Positions 44,609-53,573 of a stretch of 64,000 bases of DNA are shown here, in pieces; positions within the stretch are counted from its first letter, which is position 1, and each line of letters begins with the position of its first letter. The DNA lies in NCBI GenBank assembly GCA_050942745.1, contig JBMNNX010000003.1:11240-75239 (forward strand), written 5' to 3'. The stretch comes from UBA10939 sp050942745 (GTDB taxonomy: Bacteria; Myxococcota; Myxococcia; Myxococcales; UBA5297). Both the position numbers and the translations under genes were made by a program. The notes below the pieces were generated by a model. The model worked only from the letters and a program-made list of their open reading frames with translations. It was not told where the DNA came from and ran no database searches.

Positions 44609-44718
44609 CCGCGAGCGGCAGGGCCGCGGCCGTCGATGAGCGCTGCGAACCCGGGCCAGGCCTCCAGGACGGTCTCTACTCGCGCGCCGTCTCGACGGCG
44701 CGCCACGGTCTTCTCTCC

Positions 44719-45093
44719 ATGGCATTTCGCCAAGCCGTTGAATTCGCGGCCCTCGCGGTCGAGGCGCTGGGCGTCGCCACCATCGTCCTGGGGGCGCCGG
44801 CCGCGGCGCTGTTCGTCTGGAAGCGCCACCGCCTTCGCCTCGACGAGGTCTGGTACGACGCCTTCCGAAGGTTCCTCGCCCGGGCGATCTTGCTCGGCCT
44901 CGAGTTCCTGGTCGCCGCCGACATCATCCGCACCGTCGCCCAGGAGCCGACGCTGCCCGGGGTCACCGTGCTGGCGCTCATCATCCTCATCCGTACCTTC
45001 CTCGCCTTCACGCTCGAGGTGGAGATCGAAGGTCGTTGGCCCTGGCAGAAGCCGGTCCACCCACCGATTTCGGTGCCGGACGAGAAGGAGTGA
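44719..45093 (+). CDS. DUF1622 family membrane protein
   Basis: ATG 44719 gives 124 residues with three hydrophobic segments (ALGVATIVLGAPAAALFVW; ILLGLEFLVAADIIRTVA; LALIILIRTFLAFTLEVEI). The central LGLEFLVAADIIRTV and the final IRTFLAFTLEVEIEG are the DUF1622 signatures. The family has no assigned function. The open frame continues upstream in antisense-like sequence and is not used. Confidence 0.88.
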   Translation: MAFRQAVEFAALAVEALGVATIVLGAPAAALFVWKRHRLRLDEVWYDAFRRFLARAILLGLEFLVAADIIRTVAQEPTLPGVTVLALIILIRTFLAFTLEVEIEGRWPWQKPVHPPISVPDEKE

Positions 45094-46037
45094 GGGCCGC
45101 GGGCGCTCGCTCGCCCACGAGCGACTGCGGTCCGGCTCGCTGCCCAGGTCCCGGAGCCGCGCGCTCCACGGCGAAGCCTCCCGATCCTGCCGAGCAAGCC
45201 ACGGTGTCCGTGGAGATCGGCGCCACCTCGGCCGTCGGACCGGGCTGAGCCGCTCGAGCGGTGAGAGCCGCCCGATTGGGAAGAGCAGGTCAGCGGGTAG
45301 CCGCGCGGAGCCTGCATCCGAGCCTGTATCCGAGGGCTCTTCGGGCCAAAGAGGCCCAGGAACGTGCCTGGCTGGCCCGTGGAGCGATTCTGACCCTCCA
45401 GGCCTACTTCAATACGGCCGGCGCTCGAACGCGGCTCCTGGGGCCAACCAAGGGCCTTCCAGGGGCTCTCGCGCACGATCGATAACCACGCGTATCGACA
45501 GGAGAATTCTGTCTCCCCAGCGCTCCGTCCGGCGAAGCGGCTCGCGACGCTCCTCCAACAGCGCCGTTCGCTCCTCGCCCTTGGCTCAGGGGAAACGCGG
45601 CGCTCGCGCTGGCACCTCGGGGACGATGCGAAGCCCGGGGCGCCGCTCCCCTCCTCCCCTCTCGGGCTCGTGGTCATCGTCCTCCCTCGCCCGCCGCGCT
45701 CCTCAGTCCGTGCGCCTTCCGTCCCAGTCGCCTCCCCTCAGGCGCGCTGAGGCGGTCGCGCCAAGCACGCGCTCCGTTCAGTTGCGCTGCGTCATCCAGC
45801 CGGAGGTCCACCATCGCCCCTGCCACCCACTGCTCCACTGTCCCAAGGGAGGCTCGATAGTCCAGCGCAACGCGCCCCCAGGCCGGCCGGCCCCGGACCG
45901 AGCGCGGCGAGCGCCACCGCGCACCGGGCACTCGCGCGTCCCCCTGTTGCCGCACCTCGAGCCCTCGCGTAGGGTCCGGCTCTTCTCGCCCATCTCGACC
46001 GTTGCGGCCTCGTGGCGAACGAGGCCACGGAGTCCTC
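45094..46037. other. Non-coding region, 944 bp
   Basis: No frame on either strand has a ribosome site, signal peptide or family motif; all are Arg/Ser/Pro-rich. I see no copy of the repeat families and no tRNA. It could be decayed coding sequence, but no alignable remnant is recognisable by eye. Confidence 0.4.
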
Positions 46038-48008
46038 ATGTCCAGCGCGATTCTCGTCTCCCTTCTTCTGGCCACGGCGCCGGCGCAGACCGTCACGCCG
46101 GGCGAAAACCTCGTCGTCGACGGCGTCCCACCGATCTCAAGAGAGCTCACCGACCGGCTCCGGCAATACCAGAGCATCCGCTACGCGCAGTTCGAGGATT
46201 GGCTCCCCGGTAACGAGGGCCTGCTCATAACGACCCGCTTCGGCGAGACCGCGCAGATCCACCACGTGCCCTCCCCCGGCGCGCGGCGCTCGCAGCTCAC
46301 CTTCTTCGGCGAGCGCGTCGGCGGCGCCTGGAGCTGCCCGCGCAAGGGCTGCGACTACCTCCTGTTGCTGATGGATGCGGGCGGCAGCGAGCTCTACCAG
46401 CTCTATCGCCTCGACAAGGCGACCGGCCGGCACGTGATGCTGACCGACGGCAAGAGCCGCAACGGCCGCGTCGTCTGGAACCGCCAAGGCACGCAGATCG
46501 CCTTCTCGAGCACGCGCCGCAACGGCGAGGACTTCGACATCTACGTGATGGATCCGCAGAAGCCCGAGTCTTCGCGCCTGCTCGTCGAGCTCAAAGGCTA
46601 CTGGGCGCCGCTCGACTTCTCGCCGGACGGCAAGAGCCTGCTCATCGAGCACTACGTCTCAATCAACGAGAGCCACCTCGAGGTCGTCGACGTCGCAAGC
46701 GGCCAGCGCCGACCGCTCACGCCTCCCGGCGAGAAGGGCGTCTCCTACCCGAGCGCGAAGTACTCGAACGACGGCCGACGCATCTACCTCACCACCGACC
46801 TCGGCTCCGACTTCGTGCGCCTCGCCTGGGTCGACCCCGCCAAGAGCGAGCTCGCGCCCAAGTTCCTCACCACCGACATCCGTTGGGACGTCGAGGAGCT
46901 CGACATCTCGCCCGACGGCAAGCTCATCGCCTTCACCACCAACGAGAACGGGATGAGCAGGCTCCACTTCATCAAGCCCGACGGCGGGCGCGCGGCCGCG
47001 AGCCCGAAGCTGCCGATGGGTGTGGTGCGGGACATCAAGTTCAAGCCGGACGGCCGCGCGCTCGCCTTCGCGCTCTCCGGACCGCGCTCGACCTGGGACG
47101 TTTTCAGCGTCGAGCCGCGCAGCGGCAAGGTCGAGCGCTGGACCTACAGCGAGACCGGCGGGCTCGACATCTCCAGCTTCGTCGAGCCCGAGCTCATCGA
47201 GTACGAGACCTTCGACACGGTGGACGGCAAGCCGCGCAAGATCCCCGCCTTCGTCTACCTGCCGCCCAAGCGCTTCGAGCCGCCCTACCCCGTCGTCATC
47301 ACCGCGCACGGCGGCCCCGAGGCGCAGTTCCGGCCCACCTTCCTCGGCAAGTCGAACTACCAGCTCAACGAGATGGGCATCGCGCTCATCTACCCGAACA
47401 TCCGCGGCTCGTCCGGCTACGGAAAGAGCTACCTGCTGCTCGACAACGGTGAAAAGCGCGAAGACGCAGTGCGCGACGTCGGGGCTCTGCTCGACTGGAT
47501 CGCGACGCGCAAGGACCTCGATTCGAGCCGGGTGGCGATCACCGGCGGCTCCTACGGCGGCTTCATCAGCCTCGCCTCGATGACGCAGTACAGCGACCGG
47601 CTGCGCTGCGGCATGAGCTACGTGGGTATCTCGAGCTTCGTGACGTTCCTCGAGAACACCAAGGCGTACCGGCGCGACCTGCGCCGCGCCGAGTACGGCG
47701 ACGAGCGGGTTCCCGGGATGCGCGCGCTGCTCGAGCGGATCTCGCCGCTCACCAACGCCGAGAAGATCAAGGTGCCACTACTGGTCATCCAGGGCGCGAA
47801 CGATCCCCGGGTGCCACAGAGCGAGTCGGATCAGATCGTCGAGCGCGTACGAAAGCAGGGCGGCCAGGTCTGGTACCTGCTCGCCAAGGACGAGGGCCAC
47901 GGCTTCGTGAAGAAAGCGAACGCCGACTTTGCCGATCTGACGACCATCCGCTTCTTCGAGGAGTTCCTGCTCCCGGCAAGAGAGGTCCGTCGCGCGGGCG
48001 GCGAGTGA
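46038..48008 (+). CDS. S9 family peptidase (prolyl oligopeptidase/acylaminoacyl-peptidase type)
   Basis: ATG 46038 gives 656 residues with signal peptide SSAILVSLLLATAPAQ. Residues 55-390 are beta-propeller blades with repeated SPDGKSL/ISPDGKLIAF and WNRQGTQIAFSS motifs (TolB-like). The C-terminal alpha/beta hydrolase has ITAHGGPEAQF, NIRGSSGYGKSYL, the nucleophile in GGSYGG near residue 504, Asp in QGANDPRV near 587 and His in DEGHGF near 620. It would cleave short peptides in the periplasm or outside. All three catalytic residues are present. Confidence 0.93.
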   Translation: MSSAILVSLLLATAPAQTVTPGENLVVDGVPPISRELTDRLRQYQSIRYAQFEDWLPGNEGLLITTRFGETAQIHHVPSPGARRSQLTFFGERVGGAWSCPRKGCDYLLLLMDAGGSELYQLYRLDKATGRHVMLTDGKSRNGRVVWNRQGTQIAFSSTRRNGEDFDIYVMDPQKPESSRLLVELKGYWAPLDFSPDGKSLLIEHYVSINESHLEVVDVASGQRRPLTPPGEKGVSYPSAKYSNDGRRIYLTTDLGSDFVRLAWVDPAKSELAPKFLTTDIRWDVEELDISPDGKLIAFTTNENGMSRLHFIKPDGGRAAASPKLPMGVVRDIKFKPDGRALAFALSGPRSTWDVFSVEPRSGKVERWTYSETGGLDISSFVEPELIEYETFDTVDGKPRKIPAFVYLPPKRFEPPYPVVITAHGGPEAQFRPTFLGKSNYQLNEMGIALIYPNIRGSSGYGKSYLLLDNGEKREDAVRDVGALLDWIATRKDLDSSRVAITGGSYGGFISLASMTQYSDRLRCGMSYVGISSFVTFLENTKAYRRDLRRAEYGDERVPGMRALLERISPLTNAEKIKVPLLVIQGANDPRVPQSESDQIVERVRKQGGQVWYLLAKDEGHGFVKKANADFADLTTIRFFEEFLLPAREVRRAGGE

Positions 48009-48251
48009 AAGGAATTGACGACCAGTCGAGGAACCGACGGCCGGGAAAAGCGGCGGGGGAGAGCTATCGACGACGGGGAAGGGGGCCCTCGGTCATGTGA
48101 AGAGATGGACGGCGGGCGAGAGCAATCGACGATTGGGAAAGGGACCTTCGGCGCGTAACGGGGCGAAAGAGTGGACAGCGGACGAAGGAGTGGACGGCGG
48201 AGCTCCAGCTCCGCCTCCTCCCCGTGCTACGAGTCGGATTCCCCTGGCCCC
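48009..48251 (+). repeat. Degenerate short tandem repeats
   Basis: Two imperfect units (TATCGACGACGGGGAAGGG and CAATCGACGATTGGGAAAGG) about 58 bp apart are followed by GAGTGGACAGCGGACGAAG and GAGTGGACGGCGGAG. The tract separates the peptidase and the convergent SMR gene. Confidence 0.5.
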
Positions 48252-48566
48252 TCACGCGCTGATCTTCAATCCCACGCCCCCCATGATGACGAGCGCCAAG
48301 CTGAGCAAGCGCACCGGAGCGTGCGACTCGCCAAAGGCGAACATCCCGATGATCGCCACGCCCATCGCCCCGATCCCGGTCCAGATCGCGTAGGCGGTCC
48401 CCAGCGGCAGCCCGCGGAGCGCGAACGATAGGAAGACGAAGCTGGCGATCATCACGACCACCGTCGCCATGCTCGGCACCAATCGAGTGAAGCCCTCGCT
48501 GTACTTGAGCAGCACCGCCCACCCGATTTCGCACAAGCCAGCGATGGCGAGATAGACCCAGGCCAC
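48252..48566 (-). CDS. gdx: SMR-family transporter, SugE/Gdx-like (guanidinium exporter type)
   Basis: GTG 48566 has GGAGGAAG 4 bases upstream and aligns with the normal N-terminus; 104 residues. Four helices: VAWVYLAIAGLCEIGWAVLL with the essential Glu, TVVVMIASFVFLSFAL, PLGTAYAIWTGIGAMGVAI, and SLALVIMGGVGLKIS. The WTGIGA and LCEIGWAVLLKYSEGF segments match SugE/Gdx rather than EmrE, so guanidinium/H+ antiport is predicted. It is 14 bp downstream of the GIY-YIG gene. Confidence 0.92.
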   Translation of the reverse strand: MAWVYLAIAGLCEIGWAVLLKYSEGFTRLVPSMATVVVMIASFVFLSFALRGLPLGTAYAIWTGIGAMGVAIIGMFAFGESHAPVRLLSLALVIMGGVGLKISA

Positions 48567-48580
48567 GTTCTTCCTCCGGT

Positions 48581-48877
48581 TCACCCCTTCGAGCGGCGCG
48601 TGAGCTCGAGCTTCTCTGCGCGAGTCAACCGCTTGATCTCCAGCTCGCGGCGCAGCGCCGCGCCACGTTCGCCCACGGTCTCACAGTGGACGACCTCGAC
48701 CGGCAGCCGCGTTCGCGTGTAGGCCGCGCCTCGGCCGCTCGAGTGCGCGGCGAGCCGCTTGTCGAGGTCGTTGGTCGCGCCCGTGTACAGCGTGTCGTCC
48801 GCGCAGCGCAGGATGTAGACGAGCCACGGCGTCTCTCGGGCCTGCTCGCTCGGTCGCTTCTTCTTCGCGGCTGCCAT
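48581..48877 (-). CDS. GIY-YIG nuclease family protein (UPF0213-like)
   Basis: ATG 48877, 98 residues (GTG 48880 is an alternative). The single GIY-YIG domain is clear: WLVYILRCADDTLYTGATND, LAAHSSGRGAAYTRTR, then CETVGERGAALRRELEIKRL. Small stand-alone members of this family are of unknown role, possibly DNA repair. It is co-directional with the SMR gene. Confidence 0.93.
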   Translation of the reverse strand: MAAAKKKRPSEQARETPWLVYILRCADDTLYTGATNDLDKRLAAHSSGRGAAYTRTRLPVEVVHCETVGERGAALRRELEIKRLTRAEKLELTRRSKG

Positions 48878-48998
48878 CACCTTCCCTGCAACAAATCGCC
48901 GAGGCGCACTCTACCCGGCCGCGCGTCGCGGAGGGCCCCTGCCCGCTCGTCCCGACGAAACCCACCTTCGCCCCGGCCGCGCCGGCCCCGCCCGCCGG

Positions 48999-49764
48999 AT
49001 GCTCCTGTGGCTCGGGGTTTCCGGCGCGCTCTTCGCGGCACACGCCGTGGTCTCGCCGCACGTCGGCTGCGTCGAGCCCGCGACCGCGTTCCTCGTCGCA
49101 GGCGGCCTCTTCCTCCTGCTCGCCGCGAGCTTCTTCCTGCGCGCGGGGTTGCAGCTTCGCGCCTTCACGCTCGCCAACGCCGAGGCCACCGCGCTCGTCT
49201 ACGAGGGCCACTTTCGACGAGGCCTGCGCACGCTTCGAGGCCAACGCCCGGCGTTTCCGCTCGCCGTCGCTGCATCCGATCTCCGTCTACTCGCAGACAC
49301 CCTTCTACAGCGCGGCGAGCGCGAGCGCGCCCTCGCTGGTCGCGACCTGCTACGCGCTACTCGGTGACCTCGACTCCGCGAAGGCCTGGCTCCCCGAGGC
49401 GCGGCGCGCTGCCGCGCTCATCTCCTGCGAGATGGCGTTCGTCCCCGAGGTGATCGTCGCCTGCCGCGAAGGTCGCTTCGCCGAGGCCGTCCAGCGCATA
49501 GATGAACGTCGCCGGCAGATCGACGGCTCGCTCGCCGGCAATGACCTGCGCATCCTGCGCATCCTGCGCGCGATGCGCGCCTTCGCCCTCGCGCAGGATG
49601 CGACGGGCAGCACGCCGCAACAGAACCTCGCGCTCTCGCTGGCTCGGCCCACATTTCCCGGTGAACTCGACTGTCTCGCGATGAGGTGGCCTGAGCTCGG
49701 CCCGCGTTCGCCGGCGAGCTCGACTACCTCGCGACGAGGTGGCCTGAGCTCGGCACTTTCCTGA
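48999..49764 (+). pseudogene. Frameshifted TPR-like membrane protein
   Basis: The first frame (ATG 48999) encodes two membrane helices (LLWLGVSGALFAAHAVV; FLVAGGLFLLLAASFFL) up to VYEGHF. At about 49211 one extra T shifts the frame; the next frame continues naturally (FDEACARFEANARRF, then CYALLGDLDSAKAWLPEARR and CREGRFAEAVQRIDERRR, helical repeat style) to about 49700. The end is disrupted by a 53-bp-offset direct duplication (49658-49701 and 49710-49754, GAGGTGGCCTGAGCTCGGC), which changes the C-terminal frame again. No family is assigned. Confidence 0.7.
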
Positions 49765-49809
49765 AGACGCTCGACGCGCGCGAGAGCGGCGCACCTGAGC
49801 TTGGTACGG

Positions 49810-49937
49810 CTTGTCCAAGCAACCCGGGCGAAACTCGGTCAACTCGAGCGTAGAGACGACGAGCGCGAGCCTCGGAGTCGAGGGCATCGCGGATTCGCAT
49901 CCAAGCTTGTTCTGGACAGAAACCTCTGGCGCCTCGC
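49810..49937 (-). mobile_element. Diverged relative of the MITE-like element (family B copy 3)
   Basis: Read on the minus-strand orientation of the intact copies it keeps TTGTCCAAGCAAC, CGAGCGTAGAG, AGCCTCGGAGTCGAGGG, TCGCGGATTCGC and TTCTGGACA. The inverted termini are lost. It follows the frameshifted gene. Confidence 0.7.
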
Positions 49938-49987
49938 CAAAGACTTCGACCCGTTGCTGGCTCGCTGACTACGCAATCTGATTCTCC

Positions 49988-51532
49988 TCAGACCGGCTGC
50001 TCGACCAGCACCTCGTGGCGCTTGCCCTCGACCTCGATGATGAAGGCCATCTTGCGCGTGCGCCCTGAGAACGGGCTTGCGGGCGCCGGCGTCGGAGCCG
50101 CCGCGCTCGTCGCGGGCGCGTTCGCTGCGGGCGCGGGCGCCGGCTTGGCGCTCTCGGCCGGAGCCTGCGGCGCGGTCGGATCCTTCGGGCCCTCGAAGCG
50201 CTTCTTGAAGAACTTGGGCGCCACCCGCGGGAACATCGCCGCGGTGAGGACGTCCTCGTCGCTTCCGTTGTTACCCTCGAGCGCGAGCGCCTTCTCGCAA
50301 AGCTGCTTCCACTCGGGCGCGATGAGGTCCGCGGGCCTGCTGGCGATGGGCTCCTTGCCGGTCTGCTTGCGCGCCTTCTTCACCACCTCGGCCGAAGGCT
50401 GGGCGGGCGTCGCGCCGTAGTAGCCGAGCACCAAGTCCGCGAACTCGCCGCTGAGCTGCGCGTAGCGGCCCATCAGCACGTTGAGCACCGCCTGCGTCCC
50501 GACGATCTGGCTCGAGGGCGTGACCAGCGGAGGATAGCCCGCGTCGGCGCGCACCCGCGGCACCTCCTCGAGCACCTCCTTGATCCGGTGCGCGGCCTTC
50601 TGCTGCTTCAGTTGGCTCTCGAGGTTCGAGAGCATGCCGCCCGGGATCTGGCTGCGGAACAGGTCGGTGTCCACGCCGACGGTCTGGGTGCGGAAGGCCT
50701 GGTACTTCGGCAACACCTTCGCGAAGTGGTCGCGCACGCGGACGATCGGCTCGAGGTTCAGGCCGGTCGAGTAGCCGGTCCCCTCGAGCATCTCGTGGAA
50801 GCTCTCGGTCGGGTTTTGGCCGGTGCCCAGCGACAGCGCGCTGACCGAGGTGTCGACGCCGTCGGCGCCGGCCTCGATGGCCTTCATCAGCGTGACCAGG
50901 GTGACGCCGGTCGTCGTATGGCAGTGGACATGGACTGGCAGCTTGGTCGCCTTCTTGATCGCCGTGACGAGGTCGAAGGCCGGCTGCGGCTTGAGCAGCG
51001 CCGCCATGTCCTTGATGCACAGCGAGTCGCAGCCGAGGTCCTCGAGCTGGCGCGCCACATCCACGAAGCGCTCGACGGTGTGCACCGGGCTGACGGTGTA
51101 GCAGATGGCGCCCTGCGCGTGCTTGCCGACGCGCTTGACCGCCTGGATCGAGCGGGTCAAGTTGCGCACGTCGTTGAGCGCGTCGAAGACGCGGAAGACG
51201 TCCATGCCATTCGCGGCCGCCTTCTCGACGAAGCGGTCGACGACCACGTCGCCGTAGTGCCGGTAGCCGAGCAGGTTCTGGCCGCGCAGCAGCATCTGCA
51301 GCGGCGTCTTCGGCATCAGCTTCTTGAACTGGCGCAGCCGCTCCCACGGATCTTCATTCAGGAAGCGGATGCAGGCGTCGTAGGTCGCCCCGCCCCAGCA
51401 CTCGAGCGACCAGTAGCCGGCGGCGTCGAGGTCGGCGCAGGCGGGCGCGAGGTCTTCGAACGACATTCGCGTCGCCAGCAGGCTCTGGTGGGCGTCGCGA
51501 AGGATGACATCGGTCACACGGATAGCTTTCAT
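49988..51532 (-). CDS. Carboxyltransferase 5S-type subunit (pyruvate carboxylase B / oxaloacetate decarboxylase alpha-like)
   Basis: ATG 51532 gives 514 residues. The HMGL-like TIM barrel opens VTDVILRDAHQSLLATR; metal-binding HVHCHTTTG and ADGVDTSVSALSLGTGQNP are intact, and the conserved carboxyltransferase domain follows (PGGMLSNLESQLKQQ, PSSQIVGTQAVLNV). After a Pro/Ala linker the protein ends MAFIIEVEGKRHEVLVEQPV. That is the first strand of a biotinyl domain, but the MKM biotin site is missing, so the biotin carrier must be a separate protein. It moves carboxyl groups between biotin and pyruvate/oxaloacetate. Confidence 0.92.
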   Translation of the reverse strand: MKAIRVTDVILRDAHQSLLATRMSFEDLAPACADLDAAGYWSLECWGGATYDACIRFLNEDPWERLRQFKKLMPKTPLQMLLRGQNLLGYRHYGDVVVDRFVEKAAANGMDVFRVFDALNDVRNLTRSIQAVKRVGKHAQGAICYTVSPVHTVERFVDVARQLEDLGCDSLCIKDMAALLKPQPAFDLVTAIKKATKLPVHVHCHTTTGVTLVTLMKAIEAGADGVDTSVSALSLGTGQNPTESFHEMLEGTGYSTGLNLEPIVRVRDHFAKVLPKYQAFRTQTVGVDTDLFRSQIPGGMLSNLESQLKQQKAAHRIKEVLEEVPRVRADAGYPPLVTPSSQIVGTQAVLNVLMGRYAQLSGEFADLVLGYYGATPAQPSAEVVKKARKQTGKEPIASRPADLIAPEWKQLCEKALALEGNNGSDEDVLTAAMFPRVAPKFFKKRFEGPKDPTAPQAPAESAKPAPAPAANAPATSAAAPTPAPASPFSGRTRKMAFIIEVEGKRHEVLVEQPV

Positions 51533-51859
51533 GGGCTTTGCTTCTAGCCTCGAGGCCGCGCCAATGCAACTTTCTCCAGTGATTCTCAATCGTTAATCGC
51601 GCACCCGCGGATCGACGACGGATTCGTTCACGTGTTCACGAACCCCTGCGCGCGAATCTCCCCCGACCGTTCCGCGTCGCATTCCGGCACTCCGAATCGG
51701 TAGAAGAGGAAGGAAATCCGCCGTCTCGGCGGACCGGCGGCTGGGCGTACGGGTATTCAACCGGCTCGATTCCCCTGCGCCGAATCGGAGTGGCGGGGCG
51801 TGCCAACTGCCTCCACAGCCAGCCAAGCCGGAACCAAAGAGGAGCCGGGAGAACGGGCA

Positions 51860-52119
51860 CCAGAGTTCGTTCCGCGCGTAATACCCGAATCTGCAAGTGG
51901 CCGGATTCACGAGCGAGTTGTGGGAGGCTCTCGTCCAAATCAGGCTTGGGAGGCGAATCCGCGAGTCCCTCGACTCCGAGGCTCCCGCTGGTCGCCTCTA
52001 CGCTCCTAACTAACAGCTCCCCCTGTTAGTTCAAGGCCACAGCCGGCCAAAGGGCCGGTCTCTCGCTCGGGATGAGCGGATTTCGCCCAAGTTGCTTGGA
52101 CAAGGCGGAACGAACTCAG
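51860..52119 (+). mobile_element. MITE-like element, family B copy 2 (intact, with 64-bp insertion)
   Basis: Same 15-bp ends as copy 1 and a different 6-bp flanking duplication, GGGCAC at 51854-51859 and 52120-52125. The body is nearly identical to copy 1 except for a 64-bp insertion after CTCTACGCTC (from about 52006), which contains a hairpin AACTAACAG / CTGTTAGTT, a second one around AGCCGGCC / GGGCCGGT, and ends by repeating CGCTC. Confidence 0.87.
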
Positions 52120-52227
52120 GGGCACGGCCGGCTGGCCCAGGCGTCAGACTTCAGGCTTCAGGTTCCCCCCCGGCACGCGCCTTTCCTCGGCATTTCGGTC
52201 GGGCGTCGTATTGCCGCGCGCCAAGCC

Positions 52228-52350
52228 GAAAAGGCTTCTTCCTGCACGGCGCCCTCAGCACGCCGTGCAGCAGGGGGCTCTCACTCGCGGCGGCGCCTCG
52301 CTTCGAGGCAAGGATGAACGGCTGGAAGGGCAAGAGCTGGGAGGGACCGC
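52228..52350 (-). repeat. Palindromic unit, family C, inverted copy
   Basis: Inverted relative to the copies at 32.5-32.8 kb: GCACGGCGCCCTCAGC and CACGCCGTGCAGCAGGGGGC form the hairpin, followed by CGCTTCGAGGCAAGGA and GAACGGCTGGAAGGGCAAGAG, which also match the block near 33.38 kb in reverse. Confidence 0.7.
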
Positions 52351-52552
52351 CCGGCAGAAAAGGAACGTCGCCTCGCGCCCGCGAAGGTCGATCTGCACGT
52401 CCTGCGCAGCGCCGCTCGAGCCGATTGCTCGTTTTGTATGGGCCAGGCTCCACCGACAAAGCCCTTCGCCGCGCGCGGTGATGCTAACCTTCGGCTGGGC
52501 CGGAAGTGTGGGATTGAAGGCAGCGCCTGCTGCCTAACCACGAGGGGTAGCG

Positions 52553-53446
52553 ATGAACCGGACGTGCAATCTTCTGGCAGCGATCTTGATTTCAGCACTC
52601 GTAGCGGCGCCGAAGGCAGCCGACGCGCGCTTTGGCAAGCGGGACGACCCGCAACCGTCGAGCTCGCGCTCGTCCTCCTCGTCGAGCGGAGGCAAGGAGC
52701 ACAAGGCGGTGCCGGTCTCGGAGCCGTCAACCTCCGGCGGCTCGTCTCACGGCCACGACGGGTATAGGCCGTCTCATCCGGCGCACCACCATCATCACCA
52801 TCACCACCACCACTTCTTCCACCGCTATCGCTGCGGGCGAGCCTTCGGCTACCACCCGTTCTTCTACATGGACCCCACGCCCGTCGAGAACACCGCGCCT
52901 CGGGCGCCCGACCGCATCAGCCACAGCATCGACTTCGGCAACTTCATGGTCCACGGCGAGGGCATCGCCCTGGGGCTCGGCTACGCGGTCGAGGGCCAGC
53001 GGTTCGGCTTCAACCTCGGTGCGTCGGCGATCATGGTCGAGACCGGGCGAACCCTCGACGACGGGGCCCACGAGGTCGAGCTCGGCGTCTCGCTCGTGGA
53101 CGCGCACCTGACCTGGGCGCTGCTGTCGAGCTACACCGGCCGGCTGCGGATCGAGGGCGGCGTCAGCGCAGCCCTGGCGCCCGACCTGTCGGCTGTCGGC
53201 CCCGAGGTCGGTGTCTCGGGTGCCCTGGGGATAGTCGGCCCGCTCGGAATCGAAGGTTCGGCCTACTACACGCCGTGGCCGTACACGCGCGTTCAGGCGG
53301 GCCTCGGCGCGGCGCTCGGGTTCGAGATCTTCGGCCTTCGCCTGGGATGGCGGACCATCTACCTGGACGACGGAGGCGTGCTCGGCGACGAGGACACCGA
53401 CGACCTCTTCACCGGGCCGTACCTCTCGATGGGGTTCCTGTTCTGA
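52553..53446 (+). CDS. Outer-membrane barrel protein with Ser-rich and decahistidine N-terminal segment
   Basis: ATG 52553, 297 residues. Signal peptide ends KAADAR. Residues about 35-52 are a serine run (SSSRSSSSSSGG); residues about 78-90 contain ten consecutive histidines followed by FFHRYRCG. From residue 115 the protein is a regular barrel (ISHSIDFGNFMVHGEG, GIALGLGYAVEGQRFGFNLG, RLRIEGGVSAALA, AGLGAALGFEIFGLRLG) ending YLSMGFLF. The family is unknown. The His tract predicts divalent metal binding at the periplasmic side; transport or sensing is inference. Confidence 0.8.
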   Translation: MNRTCNLLAAILISALVAAPKAADARFGKRDDPQPSSSRSSSSSSGGKEHKAVPVSEPSTSGGSSHGHDGYRPSHPAHHHHHHHHHHFFHRYRCGRAFGYHPFFYMDPTPVENTAPRAPDRISHSIDFGNFMVHGEGIALGLGYAVEGQRFGFNLGASAIMVETGRTLDDGAHEVELGVSLVDAHLTWALLSSYTGRLRIEGGVSAALAPDLSAVGPEVGVSGALGIVGPLGIEGSAYYTPWPYTRVQAGLGAALGFEIFGLRLGWRTIYLDDGGVLGDEDTDDLFTGPYLSMGFLF

Positions 53447-53573
53447 GCGGCGAGCAGGCTGTCCGGCCGATCGCACCCTGTTCAGCGACAGCGAGCGCGC
53501 TCGATCATCGCCCGACATTCGCCTGCAACGACGAAGGGAGGCCTCGGGCGCGCTCCGCGACCGAGGCTTTCTC

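Larger units (their letters stand above)
51533..52552. other. 1-kb non-coding region with three repeat types
   Basis: It contains a segment (about 51750-51812) inverted relative to 32.82-32.88 kb, the second intact MITE-like element, and a family C palindrome at 52.23-52.35 kb. The promoter of the His-rich barrel gene should lie in the last 150 bp, but none is obvious. Confidence 0.6.
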
